The notes below the pieces were generated by a model. The model saw nothing but the letters and a program-made list of their open reading frames with translations, was not told the origin of the DNA and did no database searches. Both the position numbers and the translations under genes were made by a program. This document shows, in pieces, positions 44,456 to 54,731 of a DNA stretch of 64,000 bases (position 1 is the first letter of the stretch; the number at the start of each line of letters is the position of its first letter). Location of the stretch: NCBI GenBank assembly GCA_015179125.1, contig WHVA01000262.1, positions 88,036-152,035 of the forward strand. The letters run 5' to 3'. This DNA comes from Gautieria morchelliformis. Lineage: Eukaryota > Basidiomycota > Agaricomycetes > Gomphales > Gomphaceae.

Positions 44456-45456
44456 TTACGCCTGGTGTGGGCAGTTCTGACAGCCGCCCACTATCACGAG
44501 ACAATCCCTTTTGGGATTGCGAGCACGTTGTTCATGCTCGATGCGTTTGAATACGCTGATCATCTTGCGCATACGCGCGAGCTGCGGCGTTTCTTTTGCC
44601 CGCGCTATGAGTTTGACGAAGCGTGGGTCGTCGAGTGGGCAGACATCGTACCATTGAGTACAACGCTGTTGGGCCTTTCCTACCGGCCGTGGTAGGAGGC
44701 CCATCTCGGAGATCGGTGGATCTCCAAGTGGGATGAGCGTCCCCTCCCCCGGGTAGGGAGGGTGAACTGTCCCCGCCGGTGGAGGCAGGGCCCCACCAGG
44801 CCCGATGTACTGGGCCTCGATCTGTGCTACCCGCCGCTGAAGGGTGGGGTCGTTGACAGTGTGCGACGATGACGCCGCTAGGTAAGCACTAATCGTGCTT
44901 TCCCTCGCAATGGCTAGCCCATTGATGGTGTTGGGGGAGCCGCGCAATTTCTTGCGCTTTTTCTTTGGCTGCTCTGCCAGCCGCTGTGCCCTTTCCGGGT
45001 CGTACGTCTTCCAGACGGACGAGTCTGACTCCCATCCATCTGGGACGCCGTACGCAGAGTCGGAAGGCGCGCTATGCCCTTCCGTCGTTGTTGTTGTTGG
45101 GGTCGGCAGCGACAATCGGGACGCTAGTCCCGATGTTGCGCGCGCTGGCAGAGGCACCGTCGCGTGAAGTGATGATGGCCCAGCCACTGGGTCTGTGACC
45201 GGGTCATGTCCTGGCCTTTTTGAGGCAATGTGGGCCAGGGTAACCTGGAGCTGGGCTGCGCTCAGCTGTTGCTCCAGTTCCTTGATCCTGGCGCGCTCGG
45301 TTGCGAGCGCGCCGTCGCCGTCTTCGACCGCGCGTTCCAACTCCTTGACCTCCTTTTTAAGGTCATGGATGTCCCGGAGGGGCTCTTCTCGCGCGTCACG
45401 CGCTATGCCTCTTGGGAGCCATCCCCAGGCTGCATCTACGGCGTTGCCGATGTCTT
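44456..45456 (-). pseudogene. N-terminal part of the same unknown gene
   Basis: A frame abutting the gypsy LTR at 45457 encodes DIGNAVDAAWGWLPRGIARD, then a coiled-coil-like stretch (LKKEVKELERAVEDGD, then ERARIKELEQQLSAAQLQV), a Pro/Thr-rich linker, a Lys-rich patch (KKKRKKLRGS) and a C-terminal stretch (RFVKLIARAKETPQLARMRK). The frame ends at 44456 near a GTAAGA donor. The start is missing: upstream sequence has been replaced by the LTR, which supplies an in-frame chimeric N-terminus. The codon style matches 42047-43350, and the two pieces probably form one gene broken by about 1.1 kb of inserted DNA. No known family recognised; a scaffold-like or element-encoded protein is possible. Confidence 0.5.
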
Positions 45457-45924
45457 TGTAAGGGCAACCCTGGCTAGTCGTGGAGATCACACTACCACAC
45501 AACTGACAAGGGGAAATCCAAAGTATGTATAAATGAACAGAGCATACAAGAGAGGGGGTTCTCACCTGACAAGGGGAAATCCAAAGAGAAAAGTCTAAGG
45601 ACCCCCAATGTCAGCGAGCCCATATTATACTACGCTGCGCAGCCAGGGACAACGCTTGGCACCCGCCATCAACCCTGCATCCCCCTGACCCTTGATCGAC
45701 CCTTGATGCCACCTATTATGCGAGTCGCTTGATTTCCGACACTGTTCCGGGGCGGAAGTCGGAAATTGGAGTGGAACTGGCAAGGCGAACGGAACTGGTG
45801 GAAGTTCTCCCAGAAGCGGAATCGTTCCCGAAAGCGGATGCGGAGATGGAATCGGAACCGGAAGCGGAGTCGGAACTGGGTGTGGTGTCGGAACTGGAAA
45901 TGGAAAACAGGGTGTCCCCTGACA
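45457..45924 (-). repeat. 3' LTR of the gypsy element
   Basis: 468 bp, about 99% identical to 51198-51677 apart from a 12-bp indel in a CGGAA-rich repeat region. It contains the final codons and stop of the pol frame (stop at 45716) and the short direct repeats GACAAGGGGAAATCCAAAG. Confidence 0.9.
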
Positions 45925-48652
45925 TCACCCCCCCTCTAGCGTGCTGCGTCCTCGAAGCGCGGGACACAAGGGATTGAAATGCCAGCGAGCGGATTCGGCG
46001 AGGGGCACCTGGATGTGTCCTGTAGAACTCCCGGAGTTTGTCAGGAGCGGAAACATCTTGCTCCGGGACCCACGAATTCTCCTCGTACCCATACCCTTCC
46101 CATTTCACGAGGAATTGGAGTCGTCCTCGCACAAACCGGCTGTCCAGGATCCGTTCTACCACGTAGTGCTCTTCCCCATCTACAATTTCTGGCGGAGGTG
46201 GCGGATGAGCCTTCCGACGTGGAATTGGGTCCTCAAGCATAGGGAGTAACTTCACCACGTTGAAGACGGGGTGGAGGCGGGACATGGACATCGGAAGTCG
46301 GAGGCGGTATGCATTCCGTCCAACCCTCCGCGTCACTGTGAAGGGCCCAAGGTAGCAGTGGGCAAGCTTCTGCGAAGGGCGTGTGGTGCGGATGTCACTT
46401 GCATCTAGGTACACCTTGTCTCCAACTTGGTACTCTGGGGCAGGAACCCGGCGTCGGTTGTAGTACCTTGCCATGTCATCCTTGGCCTTCGCAAGGGCCG
46501 ACTTGGCTTCCGAAAGGGTGGAGTCCATGCGGTCTCGGAACTCATTGACTGTCTCGAGTCGGGAGTCAGCCTGGCGTGGTTCGAAGCCCATCCGCGGGTG
46601 TCGTCCGGAGTCAAGCATGAAGGGAGTCTGTTGCGTGGCGGAATGGACATGGTTGTTGTATTGGAATTCCGCCAGCGGAAGTAACTCATCCCAGTCATCC
46701 TGCCTCTCATTGACAAAGAGGCGGAGATATTGCTCCAACTCCTGATTGACCCGTTCCGTCTGTCCGTCACCCTGCGGATGGTACGCTGTGGTGGTAGCCA
46801 GCTTTATGCCGAGCAGGCGGTAGAGCTCCCGAGTCAGTTCCGCGACAAACTGCGGACCTCGGTCCGAAACGACTTGCTTCGGGAGCCCATGCAACTTCCA
46901 GACATGTGCAAGGAACAGGCGGGCCGCTCCGAGGGCTGTGATCGTCGTGTGCGTCGGAATGAAGTGGGACACCTTGCTCACCGAATCCACGACGTTCATG
47001 ATCGCGTCGTAGCCATGAGACTCTGGGAGTTCAACGATGAAGTCGACACTGATGGTGTCCCAGCGGGATTCGGGAATCGGGAGTGGAACAAGTTCTCCGA
47101 CGGGCGGACGTCGTTGCGCTTTGGTTCGGAGACAAAGGTCACACGTCTTCACGTACTGTCCGATGTAGCGGGACATCTGAGGCCACCAGTAATTCCGAGC
47201 CACTAACTCCAGCGTCTTCCACCTGCCAGCATGCCCAGCGACCCGTGTGTCATGGTGCTGGGACACGATGCGACGGCGGAGGTCCGCCCCACCCGGAACA
47301 TAGACCTTGCCTCTGAAGTGGAGCAGTCCATCACGTTCCGACCATTCCGCTGCCCGTACAGACCGTGAGTGCCCCTTCCGGAGTTCCTCCACTGCCTTCA
47401 CCACCGACTCCTCCTTCTCTCCATTCCGGTACTGCCTCCGGATATCCCGGAGCATTTCCGCTTCCGCCCCAACTGCAGTTACTCCTTCTAGGGCACGGAT
47501 TGCAAAGAGACTTGGGCGGAGCAGTGTCATATCCGCGTTGTCTCCACTTCCGCTTCCGTGATCCGCGCGGCGGGATAGGGCATCGGGCTTGCCCATGGTG
47601 CGGCCGGGGCGGTGGTGGAGCATGAAGTCAAACCGGGACAGGTGTAGGGACCACCGTGCTTGTCGTCGGTTCAGCTTCTTAGCCATGCGGAAATACTCGA
47701 GGTTCTTGTGGTCTGTCCAGATCTCAAAAGGGCATAGAGCACCCTCGAGGAAGTGTCGCCACTCCTCCAGCGCTCGGATGATTGCCAGCATCTCCTTGTC
47801 ATGGATCTCATAGTTCCGCTCGACCGGACTAAGGCTCTTAGAGAAGAAGGCAATCGGATGCCACCCCCCACCATCTTCCGATGACTGCTGTGACAAGACC
47901 GCTCCGGTAGCTGCGTCGGAAGAATCCGCCTCGACTCGATAAGGGCGAGAGTCGTCGGGAAAGATCAGGACCGGGGCGGAAGTGATCAGCTCCTTGAGTT
48001 TGTCAAAGGAAGTCTGTTCCGGCTCTCCCCACCGCCATCCAACCTCCTTCTTGGTGAGGTCGAAGAGGGCACGGGCGTGGCAGGAGAAGTCCTTGATGAA
48101 CCGCCGGTAGAAATTGACAAACCCAATGAAGGACTGGACCTCCTTCTTGTTTCGCGGCACGGGCCAATCCGATACACCGGAAACTTTGACTGGGTCCATT
48201 TCCACCTTTCCTTCCGACACAATCACCCCAAGATACTCTATCCGCGTCCGCTCAAATTCGCACTTTTCCGGCTTGAGACACAGGTTGTACTCCCGGAGCC
48301 GTTCCAGCACTCTCCGCACGACTTCCCGATGTTCGGACATTGTTTTCGTGAAAATGAGGATGTCATCGAGGTAGACGCAGACAACCCCTTCTGCTATCAT
48401 GTCACGGAAAATGTCATTCATCATCGTCTGGAATGTGGCGGGACTGTTGGTGAGGCCAAAGAACATGACCTGTGGCTCAAAGAGTCCTCGATTGGTGCGG
48501 AATGCGGCCTTCCACTCGTCTCCCTCCCGGATCCGGACATTGTTGAAGCCCCAGCGGACATCCAGCTTAGTGAAGTACCTCGCCCCGCGGAGTTGTGTGA
48601 TCAGTTCGGAAATGAGTGGAATGGGGGTACCGGTTCTTGATCGTGATCGCAT
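45716..48652 (-). pseudogene. pol: reverse transcriptase, RNase H, integrase, chromodomain
   Basis: A frame of 978 codons. [20 protein letters not shown] opens the palm. VCVYLDDILIFT holds the YLDD catalytic pair. RNase H spans PYRVEADSSDAATGAVLSQ to HHRPGRTMGKPDALSRR. The integrase zinc finger has QHHDTRVAGHAG, then CDLCLRTKA. The DDE core shows WDTISVDFIVELP, VVSDRGPQFVAEL and DGQTERVNQELEQYL. VGDKVYLDASDI belongs to the GPY/F region, and YVVERILDSRFVRGRLQFLV with WEGYGYEENSWVPEQ is the chromodomain. The frame begins only after a shift at the run of five G (48623-48627, plus strand): the upstream part of reverse transcriptase is in the neighbouring frame. The C-terminal end runs into the LTR. 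Confidence 0.9.
45925..45938 (-). other. Polypurine tract
   Basis: Read on the minus strand, AGAGGGGGGGTGA directly precedes the 3' LTR, the expected place for the plus-strand primer of reverse transcription. No tRNA primer-binding site starting TGG was recognised next to the 5' LTR. Confidence 0.7.
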
Positions 48653-49562
48653 TCAAGGCCCGGTAGTCCTGCACAAGTCTGAGCGAGCCATCCTTCTTCT
48701 TGATGAAGAACACCGGAGATGCCATGGGTGACTTGGAGGGGCGGATCCTCCCTGTACGGAGGTTTTCCGCAAGGAACGCATCGAGCTCTACCTGCTCCTT
48801 GGGTGACAGCGGGTAGACCTTGCAGTTGGTGGGCTTTGACCCAGGCTCCAACTCGATGGCGTGGTCCCACAGCTTCCGTGGAGGCAGGGTATCAAACGAC
48901 TCCTTGGAAAAGACGTCCTCGAACTCTCGCAGGTACTCCGGAATTTCCGCCTCTACTCTATCATGCCTCTTGGAGGCTTCAGCAAGGCGTTGCGAAATAT
49001 TTCCGGTGGCGCGGATGTGTTCCGCTTCCGGCGGAAGGTTTACGTACAGCAAGCGCTCCCCTTCCACCAGAATGTCTTCCGGGCCGAGTCGGATGACGTC
49101 GGAATCGGAATCGGAATCGGAAGTGGGATCCGGTTCAAATTCCGCTTCCGAGTCTTCTTCTGCAAGCAGTGGATGGGGGCCAGAACGACATGTCTGTATG
49201 AGCCGTTCAGTCTTCCGCTGCTCCTGGCGCTCCTTCCGCAGTTCCGACCTGCACATGTGACACTTGGCTGGACATCGACTCATCAGTACCTTCCGAGTCT
49301 GCCAATTGATCTCCGGGTTGTGCTCCTGAAGCCAGGTAAACCCGAGGATGATGTCCTGCTTCCCCAGGCTGGTGACTGCAAAGGAAGTGCGTTCTGAGTG
49401 TCCATCGTAGCGGAGAATTGTGTCTACTATCTCCGTGATGGACCCTGCCTCATTGGGGCTTCCATCCACATTGAACACCGGGATTGCACGTTGCAACTTC
49501 CGCGTGGTCAGTCGGTTCCGTTCCACATAGTCCCGGTCCATAAACTGACCAGTGGCCCGCAA
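48567..49562 (-). pseudogene. pol: protease and start of reverse transcriptase
   Basis: The frame contains the end of the aspartic protease ([16 protein letters not shown]; later [19 protein letters not shown], the family's ILG-x-x-WL motif), an acidic linker, and the beginning of reverse transcriptase ([20 protein letters not shown], then [15 protein letters not shown]). Two one-base shifts bound it: at the CCC run 49556-49558 inside the protease active site (the VDCG part lies in another frame), and at the G run 48623-48627. As given, neither enzyme is complete. Confidence 0.85.
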
Positions 49563-49836
49563 TCGACAAGGGCGGGTCCGGATTTGACTTCCGCCGTATC
49601 TGTCGTCTGGATCTCCACCTTAATGACTAGTGACTTGGGGCCAGGGGTGGCAGCAACAACATAGCGCTTCGGAAGGCGTCTCTCCCAAGGGCGGATGCGG
49701 GATGGATGGGGTGTCAGATTTGGTTTTTGTGTGACTTTATCCGGTGGGTCTGTACGAAGTGAGGGGAGTGGGGGCTTTTCATTCTCTACTTCAAGACAGG
49801 CAAACCGGTTATGTACAGGCAGCAGGGGCACACATC

Positions 49837-51208
49837 TCACCCGCTGCGTGTCACAAAATCCGATGCATCTTCCGCTTCCGGTAGACCATGTTCCGCATTT
49901 TCGGAAAGCTCTTCCGCAGTGGGCACTCCGCTTATGTCTGCAAGCGCGAGGAACTCTGGAAGGATCTCGAGTTTCTCCTCTGTGGTCATAAGCCGGATAT
50001 CAAAGGCTTGGGGGCACTCGCGAGCGTAGTGGCCTGGTTGTCGGCAGCGGAAGCAGGTGATAGTTCCGTGGCCTTTTCCGCGCATGCGGTCAACATCCAT
50101 CGGGGCAGGGCCACTCTTCGAGGGAGGAGGGCTATGGTTCCTAATAGGAGCAGGCGGAGCAAGCATCGGAAATAATTTCCGTGTGGGAATGAATGCGCTT
50201 CCGGGTTTTGGCACAGGTTGAGTAGGACGAGCGGAACTGCGTGTCGTGTTCCGACTCGTCTCCACGAAGGCCTCATTTGCCTCCCTGTTCCGAGAAACCT
50301 TCTGCGCAGCTTGGTACCACCCTTCCGGGTCATCAAAATCCGGAGCTCCATCCCCAAGCAGCGCAACTTGGTTCTGGAGCGTCGGATCAGTCCTCGTCGG
50401 AATTTGATGACGATCGTCTTGTCGTCGTCATATTCCGCAAGGTCGATGAGCTCCTGGAAGCGATCGATGTAGTCATCGACCGGATCTTTGGCCTGGTACC
50501 AGCTCGTCCCCTCGAGCTTTGTAAGGGCTGTGAGCTGCTCGTTTTTCGGGCAGAACTGGTCGGAAAATGTTTTCTCGAAGGCGTCCCAGTCCCGGAAGTA
50601 GTTCCCCTTGCCCTTTGCTTCATGCAGATCACCTTGTTTGCAAAACGGGCTGCGCGGTCCGACTTGAAAAAGGACAATGCCCAGTGAATTCGAGCCTGGT
50701 CGTTCGGAAAGAGGTCTCCGACAATTGCGAAGTAGATGCTGCATGTGTTGAAGAATGCACGTCCCTTCTCCCGATCTCCGTCAAAGTCCGCCGGAATTGC
50801 GGGTTTGACCTTTGCTAACATCGCGGACATCCTCTTTTCCGCCAGTTCCGCTTTTCCGAAATCCGGATCATCCAGCATTTCATTTCCACCACCTTGTGGA
50901 ATATCTAACTTAGCCAAAATCGCTTGTAAGGCTGTTTCAATCGCGTCGGTCTTCATCCGGTTCCGCGTCAATTCCTCCTCCATATTCCGAAGACGATCGT
51001 CCGGATCCATGTTGGAAGGAGAAATATGGGACGGGATTTCCGGGGTTGGGAGCTCGACGTAAGAAGAGGGGCTGTCGTACGCTGTATGTGCGGAAGAGGT
51101 TGCGATCTCCGAGTCGCTGTCTCCGATTCCGAACGCACCTATGGCGAATGCAACGCACAGTACGACCGCCGGTCCTCTAGGGGAGAGACTTTTCTGCTGT
51201 AAGGGCAA
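49837..51208 (-). pseudogene. gag: capsid and zinc-knuckle nucleocapsid, frameshifted
   Basis: Gag is spread over three frames. The first (about 51000-50640) includes DDRLRNMEEELTRNRMKTDA and PAIPADFDGDREKGRAFFNT, the capsid start. The second, from about 50650, reads GNYFRDWDAFEKTFSDQF and WYQAKDPVDDYIDRFQELID. The third has the zinc knuckle CFRCRQPGHYAREC (CCHC) near 50053. Shifts lie near 50640 and about 50400-50270. The order matches Ty3/gypsy gag, which assembles the particle and packages RNA. Confidence 0.85.
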
Positions 51209-51677
51209 CCCTGGCTAGTCGTGGAGATCACACTACCACACAACTGACAAGGGGAAATCCAAAGTATGTATAAATGAACAGAGCATACAAGAGAGGGGGT
51301 TCTCACCTGACAAGGGGAAATCCAAAGAGAAAAGTCTAAGGACCCCCAATGTCAGCGAGCCCGTATTATACTACGCTGCGCAGCCAGGGACAACGCTTGG
51401 CACCCGCCATCAACCCTGCATCCCCCTGACCCTTGATCGACCCTTGATGCCACCTATTATGCGAGTCGCTTGATTTCCGACACTGTTCCGGGGTGGAAGT
51501 CGGAAATTGGAGTGGAACTGGCAAGGCGAACGGAACTGGTGGAAGTTCTCCCAGAAGCGGAATCGTTTCCGAAAGCGGATGCGGAGATGGAATCGGAACC
51601 TGAAGCGGAGTCGGAAATGGAGTCGGAACTGGGTGTGGTGTCGGAACTGGGAATGGAAAACAGGGTGTCCCCTGACA
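51198..51677 (-). repeat. 5' LTR of the gypsy element
   Basis: 480 bp, beginning TGTCAGGGGACACC and ending CCCTTACA on the minus strand. It carries the promoter for the element. An ATG frame inside it (starting MRTPSL in the 45457 copy) runs through the LTR end, so each LTR can add about 36 residues to a downstream frame. Confidence 0.9.
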
Positions 51678-51724
51678 TACACCCGGTGCCACCTGTTGTG
51701 ATAAACGCAATTATTATACTCCAA

Positions 51725-51790
51725 ATCATTTATATATAAAAAGAAACTAATAGAAAAAGAAAAGAAAAAGAAAAGAAAAATCAAAAGAAA
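51725..51790. repeat. A-rich microsatellite
   Basis: A run of AAAAGAAAAG-type units just outside the 5' LTR. Simple low-complexity DNA. Confidence 0.7.
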
Positions 51791-51977
51791 CAGGAATTAC
51801 ATTCACGATAGACGTCGGCGCAGACGACGATCACACGAATTTTACGACACACTATATTACCCGTAGATCGGATAATACACAAGAGTTCGAGCGTCGACCA
51901 CGTGCGGTCGATCAGGGACGGCGCGCCTATCGAGTGATGGCATCGGCCATGACGTCGACAGGCGCCAGGCCATAGGC

Positions 51978-52690
51978 ACCGAGGGGTGCGGGCACCAAAC
52001 GCCGCAGAGAACAATAGACTGCACAGGGGTATAGTGTGCTGTGGAGCGACCTGAGAAAGTCACCTGCAGTATACATACTCAATCAGCTGCCCCACAGAAA
52101 AGGCACAGAGACAGCGGCCCCATCTCCAAGCCCAGTATATATGCTGGGCAGGGTAAACTCAGATACATTTTCTATTTGAACCCCATGACACGTCTGACTG
52201 ATTACTATCTTAACAACATGTGGACAGGGGCTTTGTATACTAGGTACAGATCTCTATTCCAAGGCCCAGACAATCCTAACACCATCCCCATCACCCCATG
52301 ACTTTATGACTATAAAATAGTCACCCCTTAGTTACAAAGTAGTTTTTCGACCCATCCATCCAATATCTTGAACACTAGTAGTTACTATCAATATAGTATA
52401 AGTAGCTAGTACAAATGTATGAATGAAATTATCCAGAATCGATTTTTCTGCCTCCTGAAATTGCTGTAATCTTGTTTGATAGTTACAGAGCTCAGTTCTT
52501 AACAGTTTATTCCAAATCTTCGTTGAGAGTCTACTATCACTGTTTACTCTATACTACCTTAAAAGCGAACACTTTTGATTTGACTATCCCTTGGATCGAC
52601 ACTGTTCTTCTGTCGACGCGGTCACGTGACTCTCATTCATCAGTGTTGGACGCGCCTCGAAGGGCTTAGTCAGCACACAGAAAAGAGGCG
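51978..52690 (+). repeat. Left arm of a large imperfect inverted repeat
   Basis: The sequence from GGGCACCAAACGCCGCAGAG to GGCTTAGTCAGCACACAG is matched in reverse complement by about 53800-54530, collinear along the whole length at roughly three quarters identity. Shared landmarks include CTCAATCAGCTGCCCCA, TAGTTTTTCGACCCAT, GTATAAGTAGCTA and GACGCGCCTCG. Neither arm holds a convincing gene. The arms lie about 1.1 kb apart. Confidence 0.75.
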
Positions 52691-53012
52691 AACACAGTGG
52701 TTTCAACCACTAAGCAACAGATTTCATTTGATAAAAGGCACTAATTAATATTTTAATCTAAAACCACCTCCCTGGACCCGGGGCGTTTCTCACTGGGCAT
52801 CAGCTCTCATACTTTGACCTCATTATGTGCGGGCCGGTATCATCACTTTCAAGACCAGCATCATCAAAGGAGGTGTTGAAAAGTTCACCCTAAGCAACCT
52901 ATTTTCTTGGTATTACTTATCTTCCTAAATCATTAAGACCACCATTAAGTTTGTTTCTCAGCCATCTCCAATAGATCCAATGTACTCTTCCAAGATACAC
53001 TTTCTCCTGTCA

Positions 53013-53040
53013 CTAGCCAAAAGACCTGTGCTTTGCACGG
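53013..53040 (-). mobile_element. Helitron 3' terminus (TTGGCTAG type)
   Basis: On the minus strand the sequence CCCCGTGCAAAGCACAGG forms a hairpin and is followed, 11 nt later, by CTAG and then a T, as expected for a Helitron 3' end inserted between A and T. The matching 5' start was not found, so this is a terminus only. The element was probably inserted between the arms of the inverted repeat. Confidence 0.6.
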
Positions 53041-53229
53041 GGTAGTTAATAGAATTAAGAATTATTTGATGACTTCGCCAAACCCATCAACAGGTTAGCA
53101 TCATCATCACATAAGCAATTTGAGGACCATACCTTCTGGTTCCTTCCCAGTCCTTTCTGTCGCTTCGCAACCCTTCAACATCAGCGTGAAGACGGGAGCC
53201 GGAGTCACTGGAGGCATAGTATGGTTTTT

Positions 53230-53760
53230 TGGTCCAAAAAACTGTGAAAAAACTTTGAAGATTTTCCAAAAATTTTGAGTGTTTTTTATATGAAAAAAAC
53301 TTTAAAAAAATCTTGAGTTTTTTAAGAATTTCTCAATCCCAAAAAAGTGTGATAAAACTGTAAAAAAAAAGTTCAAAAAACTTTAAAAAAACAAAAAATT
53401 CAAAGTTTCTTGAGACTTTTATGAATCAAGAAACTCTGTGAAAAGTTTTGAAATTTTTCAAGATTTTTTGGGATAAAAAATCTTGAAAATATTGTAATAA
53501 AATAGCCAAAAACTTAGGAAAAATTTAAAGTTTTTATTAGGGTTTTTTTGGTATGAAATCCTAGATAAACTGAGGTTTTCCATAGGTAAAATTCTAATGA
53601 AATTTAGGGTTTTTTTAGAATTTTTTGAGCAAGAAAATCGGGAAAATATTGTAAAATAAATGTCTGAAAATTGTAAAGAAATTCAAAGTTTTTTTCAAGG
53701 TTTTTTAAGGGTTTTTTAAGGGTTTCTTTGTGAAAAATATCCTTGAAAAATATCAAGCTT
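53230..53760. repeat. Low-complexity A/T tract region
   Basis: About 0.5 kb made of runs of A and T broken by short words such as CTTTGAA, TTCAAAG and GGTTTTTT. No open frame. It could be a degenerated satellite rich in A- and T-tracts; no unit length could be defined. Confidence 0.6.
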
Positions 53761-53799
53761 TGGTTATTAGGGGGATTCTTGGCTCAGCTAAGTACACCT

Positions 53800-54530
53800 T
53801 GGCTACCCAGACTGCCCCCAAGCGGCTGGGACCGCTATATCTGCCTTTCGCTATGTGCTGACTAAGCTCTCCGAGGCGCGTCCGGCACTGATGGATGGTG
53901 GTCATGTGACCGCATCGATGGAGAAATGGTCTCGATCTAGAGGACAGCTGTCTCAAAAGGCTTCGTTTTTGAGATAGTTTAGAGTAGACAATAATAGTAG
54001 ACTCCCAATGAAGAATTGGAGAAAAATATTGAGATTTAAGTTCTGTAGCTATCAAACAAGACTACAGATACTTCAGGGGGTGAAACAGTAATTCTGGATA
54101 ATCGGTTCGTACATTTGTGGTAGCTACTTATACTATAATAGTGATAACTACCAGTGTTCAGGATAATGGGTAAATGGGTCGAAAAACTATGTGTAACTAA
54201 AGGGGTGACTATTTGTACCCATAAAGATGGGGATAATGACAGGGGTGTTAGGCTTTGGAATAGAGTCTTGTACCTACTATACAAAGTTCCTGTCTACATG
54301 GTGTCAAGATAGTAATCAGCTGGTTGTGTCATGGAGCTCAATAGAAAATAGAAATTAAGTTCCTCTTGCGTAGCGTAAATGCTACTCTTGGTGATTGGGC
54401 CACTGTCTCTGTATGGGGCAGCTGATTGAGCATATATGCTTGGAATGGTGTTCTGTCATCATTCCGCAACGTCCAATGCTCCTGTCCAGTCTGTACTCCT
54501 CTGCGGCGTTTGGTGCCCGCACCTCCTCAG
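53800..54530 (-). repeat. Right arm of the large inverted repeat
   Basis: Reverse-complement partner of 51978-52690. Its outer end has GGCGTTTGGTGCCCGCACC and its inner end GGCGCGTCC near 53875-53883. Outside the arms the sequences differ, so the arms mark either a long-inverted-repeat transposon or two oppositely inserted copies of one repeat. Confidence 0.75.
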
Positions 54531-54556
54531 TGCTTTGCACCACCAGTACAATACCA

Positions 54557-54682
54557 TGGATGCTACCCTGTATGTTAACCAGTACACTACCCTGTGCCCT
54601 ACCCTGTATGCTATCCTGTAAGCAACCCTGTACGCAACCCTGTAAGGTACCCTGTGGGCTACCCCATATGCTACCCTGTAGG
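54557..54682. repeat. Minisatellite of TACCCTGTA-type units
   Basis: About ten copies of an 11-15-bp unit around ACCCTGTA(T/A)GC, directly right of the inverted-repeat arm and just before the 3' terminus of the next Helitron. Confidence 0.75.
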
Positions 54683-54731
54683 AGGATATCATAATGGTTA
54701 TGTAATACAGCATATATGAGTATATAATATA

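Larger units (their letters stand above)
45457..51677 (-). mobile_element. Ty3/gypsy chromodomain LTR retrotransposon
   Basis: A 6.2-kb element on the minus strand: 5' LTR 51198-51677, gag, protease, reverse transcriptase, RNase H, integrase and chromodomain in the chromovirus order, then 3' LTR 45457-45924. The LTRs start TGTCAGGGG, end CCCTTACA and differ by about five substitutions and one 12-bp indel, so the insertion is recent. The bases next to the two outer LTR ends (GTCTT and TACAC on the plus strand) do not match, so the usual 5-bp target duplication is absent and recombination with another copy is likely. Gag, protease and reverse transcriptase are each broken by one-base shifts. 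The chromodomain would normally steer integration to particular chromatin. Confidence 0.9.

Noticed and set aside
44465-44695. Plus-strand frame of 76 codons
   Set aside because: It lies opposite the better-supported coding sequence at 44456-45456 and has no family signature.
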